From NCBI GenBank assembly GCA_028694115.1, contig JAQUUB010000195.1, positions 1 through 5,520 on the forward strand: 5,520 nt of DNA, in the 5' to 3' direction. Numbering within the stretch: the first letter of the stretch is position 1; every line of letters starts with the position of its first letter. The position numbers were made by a program, and so were the translations under genes. Below the pieces are notes generated by a model. That model did no database searches, was not told the origin of the DNA, and saw only the letters and a list, made by a program, of their open reading frames with translations. This DNA is from Lachnospiraceae bacterium. GTDB lineage: Bacteria > Bacillota_A > Clostridia > Lachnospirales > Lachnospiraceae. Positions 1-4,763 of the stretch are shown here, in pieces.

Positions 1-180
1 TGTGAACTACCCGGCTATAAATGGCCAGGCTTCCTATTTCAATGACCGTTGCGTAATGTGACACGTCTTACATAGTCTCCATAGGCGTAAATTCGGGTCA
101 TTCCAACCCTACTAAACTTACTAGGCTGCTGTATCTTGATAGATGCGGTAGCCTTCTTTTTTTATATTCAAGGCTGCATT
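1..180 (-). ncRNA. Putative omegaRNA (reRNA) scaffold of TnpB, overlapping the tnpB 3' end and the right end
   Basis: In IS605-type elements the guide RNA for TnpB is made from the 3' end of tnpB plus the right end, and its guide is the host sequence immediately outside the element. Here the 120 bases after the tnpB stop are non-coding and rich in potential structure. A 7-bp stem pairs 96-102 with 41-47 (AATGACC with GGTCATT on the coding strand) and encloses about 48 nt. The right-end hairpin at 10-29 follows, and then the terminal GTAGTTCAC. A weak AGGCT/AGCCT pairing inside the tnpB 3' end may add another stem. The 5' limit given is approximate. The guide segment would lie left of position 1, in the downstream part of dam. 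The role is inferred from family layout; the RNA itself cannot be seen in DNA alone. Confidence 0.55.
10..29 (-). repeat. Right-end (RE) subterminal hairpin recognised by TnpA
   Basis: On the coding strand CCTGGC pairs with GCCGGG (one G-T wobble) around the loop CATTTATA. The same loop occurs in the left-end hairpin at 1748-1767. The short GGAAG just before the stem contains GAA, complementary to the TTC of the terminal TTCAC. This resembles the guide/cleavage-site pairing known from IS608. Such hairpins are bound as single-stranded DNA by TnpA. Confidence 0.8.
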
Positions 181-1230
181 GTAATCTCTATCGTGTTCGG
201 TTTTACAAACAGAGCAAGTCCAGTTTCTAATCAAGAGATTTTTTATCTCTGGGTTTTGATGATTACAACAGTTACAAAGCTGGCTTGATGGATACCATTT
301 ATCTACTTTGACTAAAAAGTGTCCTTTGTCTTTTTGTTTATAATCCACCATTTGTAAAAACATGCCATATCCATTATCCAGAGTTGATTTTCCGTTTTTG
401 AATCCAGAGTTAGACATAGACTTCATGTTAAGAGTTTCCACACAAATTAAGGAGTATCGATTGGTTATCTCGGTACTTAATTTATGAAGAAAATCCTTTC
501 TTTGATTCGAAACATGCTTAGATAATTTAGCCACTTTGTTTTTAGATTTTAATCGGTTGTTGGATCCGATTTTCTTTTTAGAATGGGACCTTTGTAACTT
601 AGCTAGTTTCTTTTCAGACAATCTGTAATAGTGAGGCATAGATTCAATATGGCCATTTGAATCTGCAAAAAGCCCGTCTGATTTATAATCAAGTCCAATT
701 GTGTTACTAAAAGTAATAGCAGACTGGTTTATGTTTTTTTGATACTCGTATAAAACAGAAGCATAGAAAGTTTCATCTTTGTCCATCGAAATAGTAACAG
801 ATTTCAAATTCCAATCACCAGGAGCTTTTCTATGAATAACAGCTTTTATTAACCCTAGTTTTGGTAATTTAATTTTGTTATCAAAAACAGAAATATTTTG
901 ATTTACAAGGTTTGTGGTATAAGAGTAGCGACTGTTTTTCTTGCTCTTATAACAAGGAAATAGAGTTTTCTTTTGATAAAAACCTTTATAAGCAGAATCT
1001 AGTTGTAACTGGACATTAGCCAAAGCTAAAGAATCCACCTTTTTTAAAAAAGAATACTCTTTTTTATAAAAAGTCGGAGTTATAAAAAGCGTTGTCTTAT
1101 GTTCCTTATAATAATCAATTTTATCAGACAACATCTTATTCCATACAAATCTGCAGCAACCAAAGGTCTTTAATAATAAAACTTTTTGTTCCTGGTTTGG
1201 ATAAATGCGATACTTATAGGCTTTATTCAA
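121..1230 (-). CDS. tnpB: TnpB, RNA-guided RuvC-type endonuclease of the IS605 element
   Basis: The 369-residue protein has the usual length and order of TnpB. It has an N-terminal helix-turn-helix-like region (MNKAYKYRIYPN, then a Cys/Trp-rich helix to about residue 40), a central OB/WED-like part, and a split RuvC nuclease core. The RuvC acidic residues are all present: Asp181 in GLDYKSDGL, Glu265 in ICVETLNM and Asp349 in HDRDYNAALNI. A four-Cys zinc finger (Cys319, Cys322, Cys339, Cys342) lies between the second and third. Family members bind an omegaRNA from their own 3' end and cut DNA matching its guide next to a short target-adjacent motif. They help the IS persist after excision. Translation starts at TTG (1228-1230), supported by AAGGAG five bases upstream. 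The gene lies 12 bases after tnpA, and the SD overlaps the tnpA stop, so the two are probably co-translated. No frameshift or missing catalytic residue was seen. Confidence 0.95.
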   Translation of the reverse strand: MNKAYKYRIYPNQEQKVLLLKTFGCCRFVWNKMLSDKIDYYKEHKTTLFITPTFYKKEYSFLKKVDSLALANVQLQLDSAYKGFYQKKTLFPCYKSKKNSRYSYTTNLVNQNISVFDNKIKLPKLGLIKAVIHRKAPGDWNLKSVTISMDKDETFYASVLYEYQKNINQSAITFSNTIGLDYKSDGLFADSNGHIESMPHYYRLSEKKLAKLQRSHSKKKIGSNNRLKSKNKVAKLSKHVSNQRKDFLHKLSTEITNRYSLICVETLNMKSMSNSGFKNGKSTLDNGYGMFLQMVDYKQKDKGHFLVKVDKWYPSSQLCNCCNHQNPEIKNLLIRNWTCSVCKTEHDRDYNAALNIKKEGYRIYQDTAA

Positions 1231-1235
1231 ATAAA

Positions 1236-1244
1236 CTCCTTCCT
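1236..1244 (-). promoter_or_regulatory. tnpB ribosome binding site deciding a TTG start
   Basis: AGGAAGGAG on the coding strand stands five bases before TTG at 1228-1230 and overlaps the tnpA stop codon (1243-1245). No in-frame ATG is available near the conserved N-terminus, so TTG is the supported start. The overlap suggests translational coupling to tnpA. Confidence 0.75.
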
Positions 1245-1659
1245 ATGCCTGGTGGTCTTTTTGTCTTTCTATGTAGTGAAGGATATTTTCTTCGCTGGTG
1301 GATCCAATTGTTTCTAAGAAGTAACTATCATTCCAAAGATGGCCGTTCCATAGACAGCTTTTTATCTCAGGAAACTCCATTAATAAAAGCCTGCCAGAAA
1401 TTCCTTTTAGATATCTAACAATATCAGTGGGAGATAGTTTTGGTGGAGCAGACACAAAAACATGAATATGATCTGATTCTCCGACATTAGATTTCACAAC
1501 AGAAAATCCTTTTTCTACCCCAATAGCAGTCAGGATTTCATTTAATCTAGATTCTATTTTAGAAGATAACACTTTTCTTCTGTATTTAGTACACCAGATA
1601 ATATGATAATTAATATTGTATACGCAAGTTCTTGCGTAGGTATAAGTTTGTTTGCTCAT
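1243..1659 (-). CDS. tnpA: TnpA, Y1 HUH single-strand transposase (IS200/IS605)
   Basis: The 138-residue protein has normal length for IS200-type transposases. The N-terminal core YNINYHIIWCTKYRRKVL is typical of the family. The HUH metal-binding motif is His64-Ile-His66 in SDHIHVFVSA. The catalytic tyrosine is Tyr129 in HYIERQ, with the conserved Gln133. The enzyme works as a dimer, cutting and rejoining the top strand at the left and right ends ('peel and paste' through a single-stranded circle), guided by the subterminal hairpins. ATG at 1657-1659 is the only usable start: no in-frame ATG, GTG or TTG follows in the next 50 bases. No Shine-Dalgarno precedes it. A strong promoter ends six bases upstream, so the mRNA may be leaderless. 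A perfect palindrome lies in codons 8-14. It is followed by tnpB after 12 bases. Confidence 0.95.
   Translation of the reverse strand: MSKQTYTYARTCVYNINYHIIWCTKYRRKVLSSKIESRLNEILTAIGVEKGFSVVKSNVGESDHIHVFVSAPPKLSPTDIVRYLKGISGRLLLMEFPEIKSCLWNGHLWNDSYFLETIGSTSEENILHYIERQKDHQA
1621..1638 (-). repeat. 18-bp perfect palindromic hairpin in the 5' coding part of tnpA
   Basis: TACGCAAG and CTTGCGTA flank a two-base centre, so the transcript can fold into a stem of 6-7 bp with a tight loop about 20 nt after the start codon. IS200 elements are known to repress tnpA translation with mRNA structure. A similar role here is inference, because the stem lies in the coding sequence rather than over an SD. Confidence 0.6.
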
Positions 1660-1665
1660 ACATAT

Positions 1666-1694
1666 AGTATATAGTAAAATAAGAAATATGTCAA
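1666..1694 (-). promoter_or_regulatory. Sigma-A-type promoter of tnpA-tnpB
   Basis: The -35 box TTGACA (1689-1694, exact consensus) and the -10 box TATACT (1666-1671) are separated by exactly 17 bases. The expected start of transcription, about seven bases past the -10, falls at or beside the A of the tnpA ATG (1659). This leaves no room for an SD. The promoter lies inside the IS left end, downstream of the terminator-like hairpin at 1707-1735. Confidence 0.75.
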
Positions 1695-1706
1695 CTTATG
1701 GAAAGC

Positions 1707-1735
1707 AAAAAGACACAACATATAGTAGTGTCTTT
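1707..1735 (-). terminator. Terminator-like hairpin in the IS left end, shielding tnpA from outside transcription
   Basis: AAAGACAC (1728-1735) pairs perfectly with GTGTCTTT (1709-1716) around an 11-nt loop, and the coding strand continues into a run of five T. It points in the direction of dam-to-tnpA transcription and lies upstream of the tnpA promoter. It could therefore stop read-through from dam. The stem is only 8 bp and AT-rich, so its strength is uncertain. Confidence 0.5.
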
Positions 1736-1747
1736 CAAAAAATTCAT

Positions 1748-1767
1748 CCGCCCTATAAATGGGGTGG
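1748..1767 (-). repeat. Left-end (LE) subterminal hairpin recognised by TnpA
   Basis: On the coding strand CCACCC pairs with GGGCGG (one A-C mismatch) around CATTTATA, the same loop as the right-end hairpin. An outer stem (AATT 1768-1771 with AATT 1741-1744, then A-rich 1773-1776 with T-rich 1737-1740) extends it past a 3-nt bulge. The bases AAAAAG just before the stem could act as the left guide sequence. Confidence 0.8.
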
Positions 1768-1785
1768 AATTCTTTTTATGGTTTC

Positions 1786-1790
1786 TTAAA
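1786..1790 (-). other. Candidate insertion target / TnpB target-adjacent motif TTTAA
   Basis: IS200/IS605 elements insert just 3' of a 4-5 base target, which also serves as the TnpB target-adjacent motif. TTTAA on the coding strand lies where recognisable Dam sequence ends (NKQSPNL). Its TTT could pair with the A-rich stretch at the foot of the left-end hairpin, as in the IS608 cleavage-site/guide scheme. The exact junction cannot be proved without an empty site, and a cut up to about 10 bases further in remains possible. Confidence 0.4.
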
Positions 1791-2205
1791 TTTGGCGATT
1801 GCTTATTCAAGTTATTATATGATTCCATTGCATAATTTCTAGCATCGCCACTATTATTTTTTCCTCTTGCATATCCACCAAAGAATTTTGAACCAAACGA
1901 ACATAAGAATCCAACAAAACCAACATACCATTTATCATAGTTATCTTTATTGTTCATAACATTATTATATTCTTCGTTTGATATTTCAGTTGGCAACAAT
2001 TTGAATTTGATGTAACATATTTTAACAATTCAATTAAATATTCGTTTATATCACATCCGTACTTTTTACTGCAGTCAATCTTATCAATCATGTTTGCTCC
2101 ACCTACAAATGGCTCTAAATATCCTTTTGTTTCAGATGTTATATACGATTGAATAACTGGAACTAATTCTTTTGCAATCCTATTTTTACTACCCGTATAC
2201 TTCAT
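1786..2205 (-). pseudogene. dam: Dam-type DNA adenine-N6 methyltransferase, N-terminal part, broken by a frameshift and by the IS
   Basis: The first frame (start 2205) reads MKYTGSKNRI, then LEPFVGGANM (residues 30-39, the SAM-binding motif I of D12-class Dam enzymes) and CDINEYLIELL (51-61). After residue 69 the Dam reading continues in another frame from 1999 (LLPTEISNEEYNNV, GFLCSFGSKFFGGYARGKN, NYAMESYNNLNKQSPNL). The switch is explained by one missing base in AAATTG near 1999-2001. The recognisable protein stops at the IS junction; the second frame then runs about 30 codons into the IS left end to a stop at 1691. The catalytic DPPY motif should follow but is not in the window and probably lies left of position 1. 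Such enzymes methylate adenine, often in GATC. This copy should be inactive. A sequencing error could explain the frameshift but not the insertion. Confidence 0.88.
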
Positions 2206-2218
2206 ATTCTATTTTATT

Positions 2219-2224
2219 CTCCTT
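2219..2224 (-). promoter_or_regulatory. dam ribosome binding site, unusually far from the ATG
   Basis: AAGGAG is the only SD-like site upstream of the dam ATG (2203-2205), but 13 bases separate them. Other genes in the window use 5-8 bases. An in-frame TAG two codons upstream rules out an earlier start, so translation is probably weak. Confidence 0.5.
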
Positions 2225-2246
2225 TCCGTATTTATTTGTTAAACTT

Positions 2247-2275
2247 ATCTTATCACACATCAAATGACATTACAA
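2247..2275 (-). promoter_or_regulatory. Putative extended -10 promoter of dam
   Basis: TTGTAA (2270-2275), a 17-base spacer and TAAGAT (2247-2252) preceded by TGA form a plausible sigma-A promoter with an extended -10. It lies in the 118-bp gap between the terminator of the upstream operon and dam, where a separate promoter is expected. The predicted leader is about 35 nt and includes the SD at 2219-2224. Confidence 0.5.
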
Positions 2276-2299
2276 CACAAATATAAATTAATATGCAAC

Positions 2300-2325
2300 A
2301 AAAAAGAACCTATTTCTAGGCTCTT
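2300..2325 (-). terminator. Rho-independent terminator of the phage operon
   Basis: On the coding strand AAGAGCCTA pairs with TAGGTTCTT (one G-T wobble) around a GAAA tetraloop and runs straight into a T tract (2300-2305). The stem overlaps the TAA stop (2324-2326) of the diphosphohydrolase gene. It separates the upstream operon from dam. Confidence 0.85.
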
Positions 2326-2842
2326 AATTGGTAAAACTGTACAAGTCATTCATTTCAGGCTTGTTCTCAATCGTCCATGCCATGCACACTAAATTCCATA
2401 TAAATGCTCTGTCATGCGGTTCGTCATTGTCACCACGAATGAACTTCATATAATGTCTAATAGCTGAATCAAAATAACTGTGAACAGGAATGCCTTTTCT
2501 CCAGTTTTCTTCACCATACTTTTCAGCACCTTGCTTGAAGTGAATCGACAATTCCAGAAACATATCTGCTTTGCTCGGATAATTCTGTTCTGTAAAACGA
2601 TTGATAATGTCATACAACACTTTTGTGTTTTGCGTGATCTGAAATAATGCTAACTGCGTCACGATTGCGTCATTCATCACGTTTGCCATGATATCAAGTG
2701 GCATTAAATCACATCTGCCTTGATTGGCTTTCGTATCTCGGACTGCACCTGTCTCATAACTCGTTCTGTCACCGCTATCAAGTATCTTCTTTTCAAGTGG
2801 TTTGCTATCGAAAATTGTCTGCATATTTTCACTAAAACCCAT
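2324..2842 (-). CDS. MazG/MazZ-like dATP/dGTP diphosphohydrolase (phage type)
   Basis: The 172-residue protein carries the block pattern of the phage dATP/dGTP diphosphohydrolase family: SGDRTSYETGAVRD (23-36), LELSIHFKQGAEKYGEENWRKG (first half around 96-104, then 105-117), His121, His130 and GDNDEPHDRAFIWN (137-150). The Glu/Asp/His residues in these blocks are likely metal ligands of an all-alpha NTP pyrophosphatase fold. Family members hydrolyse dATP or dGTP to the monophosphate and pyrophosphate, shaping the phage dNTP pool. The related MazZ works in 2-aminoadenine (Z) DNA synthesis, but no purZ or datZ is visible here. The ATG (2840-2842) overlaps the TAA of the upstream nuclease by one base, and AAAGGAG stands seven bases before it, so translation is coupled. 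The gene ends in a terminator. Family assignment is fairly sure; the exact substrate is not. Confidence 0.8.
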   Translation of the reverse strand: MGFSENMQTIFDSKPLEKKILDSGDRTSYETGAVRDTKANQGRCDLMPLDIMANVMNDAIVTQLALFQITQNTKVLYDIINRFTEQNYPSKADMFLELSIHFKQGAEKYGEENWRKGIPVHSYFDSAIRHYMKFIRGDNDEPHDRAFIWNLVCMAWTIENKPEMNDLYSFTN

Positions 2843-3486
2843 TACATCTCTCCTTTTAATATCTTAATGATAATTTCTGCGCTATCTTCCGGCTTGCAAA
2901 ATAAGAAACGAACTCCGTACTTCTGTTCCATTGTGATACACGCTTTTGCAATCGTTGCGCCATGTGTAGCTTTTGGATAACGTTGTGTCATTTTATATTT
3001 TGGCTCTCCATTTTTCCAATATCCAATAATCTCATTTGTCGGTTTCATCAAGAACAATCGTGGATTCTTCCATGAGAATAAATCGTCAATGCTTAAAACG
3101 GTTTTATTATAGACACCTGACTTTCCAATCTCTCCACCTTTGTTCTCGACAAGAATGATTAGTTTGATACCGTTGTTTTGTGCTAATATTAGTTCATCAC
3201 GAAATCTGTCATGTTCTTCTTTTTTGCCTGTTATGTTTTGCACTAATTCTTGAATATCTCGTTTGCTGTCTACCGCTACATTGTAGCAACCCATGAAATC
3301 CATTTTTTTAATGTCAATGTTCCGACTATTCTTACGGTCAATTACATCTTGAATCTTGTCATTCATTAACACATAATCACCAACCGGCAAAGGCTGTCTG
3401 ATTACTGAAATTTCACTTGACTTAAAATAATCATTTTTAACAGTATGTTGACCGACTTTATTTCCAACATCTTCAATAACAATCAC
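2842..3486 (-). CDS. ERCC4 (XPF/Mus81)-type nuclease
   Basis: The 214-residue protein has the ERCC4 nuclease signature: VIEDVGNKVGQH at the N-terminus, LPVGDY (33-38), IDRKNS (49-54, the ERK motif with Asp for Glu) and DRFRDELILAQ (93-103) followed by IKLIILVEN. This matches the GD...ERK metal site of XPF/Mus81 nucleases, which cut branched or flap DNA. Phage single-domain versions are thought to act in replication or recombination. The C-terminal half (about 125-214) has no motif I recognise. The start is GTG (3484-3486), with AGAGAGGT six bases upstream and an in-frame TAG five codons further up. It overlaps the diphosphohydrolase gene by one base. The Asp-for-Glu change in ERK is common in phage versions as far as I recall and need not abolish activity. 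Confidence 0.82.
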   Translation of the reverse strand: MIVIEDVGNKVGQHTVKNDYFKSSEISVIRQPLPVGDYVLMNDKIQDVIDRKNSRNIDIKKMDFMGCYNVAVDSKRDIQELVQNITGKKEEHDRFRDELILAQNNGIKLIILVENKGGEIGKSGVYNKTVLSIDDLFSWKNPRLFLMKPTNEIIGYWKNGEPKYKMTQRYPKATHGATIAKACITMEQKYGVRFLFCKPEDSAEIIIKILKGEM

Positions 3487-3533
3487 TACAATACCTCTCT
3501 AACGTGTTTATTTACCTATTTAAGGCGTTTATT

Positions 3534-3695
3534 CTACTCTACTATATATTTCTTTACGTTGCATAATGGAATGTTTGAAACGGTTGATTCTCCTTGTGGA
3601 AATACAATTAGAAATCCATACTTTGTTATGTTTACCGTTCCGTAATATTCTTCAACTTTTCCGTCCATGTAATAAATTATTATTTTACTTGTCAT
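3534..3695 (-). CDS. Small hypothetical phage protein, 53 aa
   Basis: An ATG (3693-3695) five bases after AAAGGAG (3701-3707) opens a 53-codon frame ending in TAG. The protein begins MTSKIIIYYMDGKVEEYYG, continues with a hydrophobic beta-like stretch (KYGFLIVFP, around 25-33) and ends in NVKKYIVE. The strong SD, the fit in the gap between neighbours and the minus-strand orientation support a real gene. The pattern of short alternating beta strands suggests a small beta-barrel or beta-sheet protein. I do not recognise a family. It lies 29 bases after the 79-residue gene and 47 bases before the ERCC4 nuclease, so it is probably in the same operon. Confidence 0.75.
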   Translation of the reverse strand: MTSKIIIYYMDGKVEEYYGTVNITKYGFLIVFPQGESTVSNIPLCNVKKYIVE

Positions 3696-3724
3696 ACTTT
3701 CTCCTTTATATCATGTGTTAAAAC

Positions 3725-3964
3725 TTACTTTCTTTTTCTATAAGTTAGAAGATTAATAGTTTCTATAATCTTTTCTGCAACATTCCAACATCCATTTGAT
3801 ATTTCTTTATAACTTTCAGCATTTGCAATTCGTGTCCAAATTGATAATTCTATATCAGACATCTTGTATTCTTCAAATTTTTCTCTTTGAATAATTCTTA
3901 ATTGTTTGTCTTGCCATCTTTTTAATTGCTTATTTAACTCTAATTCTTCTTGCTCTGTTACCAT
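3725..3964 (-). CDS. Small hypothetical phage protein, helical, 79 aa
   Basis: The frame starts at ATG (3962-3964) with AAAGGAG five bases upstream (3970-3976); this SD directly abuts the TGA stop of the MBL gene. The N-terminal half is strongly charged and helical, rich in Glu, Lys and Gln (residues 4-35), and could form a coiled coil. The C-terminal half holds a Trp-containing segment and ends in a basic tail (TYRKRK). There are no Cys clusters or membrane segments. I recognise no family. The spacing shows it belongs to the operon, but gives no function. Confidence 0.75.
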   Translation of the reverse strand: MVTEQEELELNKQLKRWQDKQLRIIQREKFEEYKMSDIELSIWTRIANAESYKEISNGCWNVAEKIIETINLLTYRKRK

Positions 3965-3976
3965 GCTTTCTCCTTT

Positions 3977-4738
3977 TCAAAATGGTTCTTTGTTTAAGTC
4001 AAGTGTCAATCCCGGATATGCCTTGCAGACATTGAAATTTCCGATACGTTGAATAATATCGACAAACTTGTTCTCACTTGCATTTGATTGTGATAAGTGA
4101 ATAAGAACTACATTCATGAGTTCATGCGTTGCGTTCTGTTTGATAAATCTTTCTGTCGTACCTATTTCCATGTGACCTCTCAAGACGTGTTCAAAGTTTT
4201 CGACACCACGTTCTAAAATCTGCTTGTCATAATTCGCTTCACATAAGATATGATTCAGACCTTTAAAGTTGAAACCAATATACTCGGTGTCTGTCGCAAA
4301 AAGCAATTCACCCATTTCCTCATGCTCAATAATGAATCCACATGGTTCAGCAACTTCATGTATCGTCTGAAATGGTGTAATTGTGAAACCACCGATGTTA
4401 AATGTTTCATATCTCGGAACATTCTCTCCACTCGGTAAACGATAGTCTGATAATCTGCTGAATGGTTTAGTCAACTCTCCATTAATCTCTTTCAATGATT
4501 CTCTCGTTCCGTCTGTTGAATACACATCAATTCCTGCTCTAATAAATTCATGATAATATTTTGCGTGATCTCCATGTTCATGCGTGACAATGCAACCGAC
4601 TATCTTCGATACGTTGAAATTTAATGCTTTCATCACATCTTTGTATGATTTGCCACATTCAATGATTAATGCTTGCGTATCTGATTCTAAAATATAACAA
4701 TTACCTTCTGATGAACTCGCCACTACTTTAAGTTGCAT
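3977..4738 (-). CDS. Metallo-beta-lactamase-fold hydrolase, YycJ/WalJ-like
   Basis: The 253-residue protein starts ASSSEGNCYILES, as in YycJ/WalJ-type MBL proteins. It carries a complete metal site: His53-Glu-His55-Gly-Asp57-His58, His127 in TIHEVAEPCGF, Asp150 in FATDTEY, His189 in RGHME and His214 in LIHLSQSNAS. The CEANYD segment (166-171) and the LIHLS-N pattern fit the same subfamily. YycJ/WalJ proteins are nuclease- or phosphodiesterase-like hydrolases, and phages often carry relatives of unknown substrate. The start chosen is ATG at 4736-4738, because AAAGGAG lies five bases upstream; an ATG 12 codons earlier (4772-4774) has no SD and would overlap the preceding gene. A role in DNA or RNA processing is likely. 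A counter-defence role cleaving cyclic nucleotides, as for the MBL-fold Apyc1 of other phages, is possible but not supported by anything specific here. Confidence 0.85.
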   Translation of the reverse strand: MQLKVVASSSEGNCYILESDTQALIIECGKSYKDVMKALNFNVSKIVGCIVTHEHGDHAKYYHEFIRAGIDVYSTDGTRESLKEINGELTKPFSRLSDYRLPSGENVPRYETFNIGGFTITPFQTIHEVAEPCGFIIEHEEMGELLFATDTEYIGFNFKGLNHILCEANYDKQILERGVENFEHVLRGHMEIGTTERFIKQNATHELMNVVLIHLSQSNASENKFVDIIQRIGNFNVCKAYPGLTLDLNKEPF

Positions 4739-4763
4739 AATTTCTCCTTTCTTAACTTTCAGT

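Larger units (their letters stand above)
1..1785 (-). mobile_element. IS200/IS605-family insertion sequence (tnpA + tnpB), apparently complete
   Basis: A Y1 transposase gene and a tnpB gene lie in tandem between two subterminal hairpins (10-29 and 1748-1767). Each has a 6-bp GC-rich stem and the same 8-nt loop, TATAAATG on the plus strand. On the coding strand the right tip reads GTAGTTCACA, the kind of end seen in this family. The left boundary is inferred from where the Dam protein sequence stops (around 1780-1790) and from a candidate target TTTAA at 1786-1790. Both boundaries are uncertain by several bases, and the right tip probably lies within the first two bases of the window. Elements of this family have no terminal inverted repeats and make no target duplication, so none is expected. 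The element lies inside a dam gene and in its orientation. Both genes look intact, so it may still be mobile. Confidence 0.9.

Noticed and set aside
1092..1418. Plus-strand open frame of 108 codons across the tnpA/tnpB junction
   Set aside because: It lies antisense to two well-supported transposon genes, has no SD, and its protein has no recognisable motif.
1691..1999. A separate 102-aa gene starting at TTG 1999
   Set aside because: Its first ~73 codons continue the Dam protein, there is no SD, and the tail is translated IS left-end sequence; it is part of the dam pseudogene.
1997..2003. Programmed ribosomal frameshift in dam
   Set aside because: The local sequence CAAATTG is not a usual slippery heptamer and no strong downstream structure was seen. 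The IS insertion destroys the product anyway, so a simple deletion is the better reading.
2720..2980. Plus-strand open frame of 86 codons
   Set aside because: It is antisense to the diphosphohydrolase/nuclease junction, both of which carry clear family motifs; it is a shadow frame.
3445..3645. Plus-strand open frame of 66 codons
   Set aside because: It is antisense to the start of the ERCC4 gene and to the supported 53-aa gene, and has no ribosome binding site.
4250..4438. Plus-strand open frame of 62 codons
   Set aside because: It lies wholly inside the MBL gene on the opposite strand, with no initiation signal.
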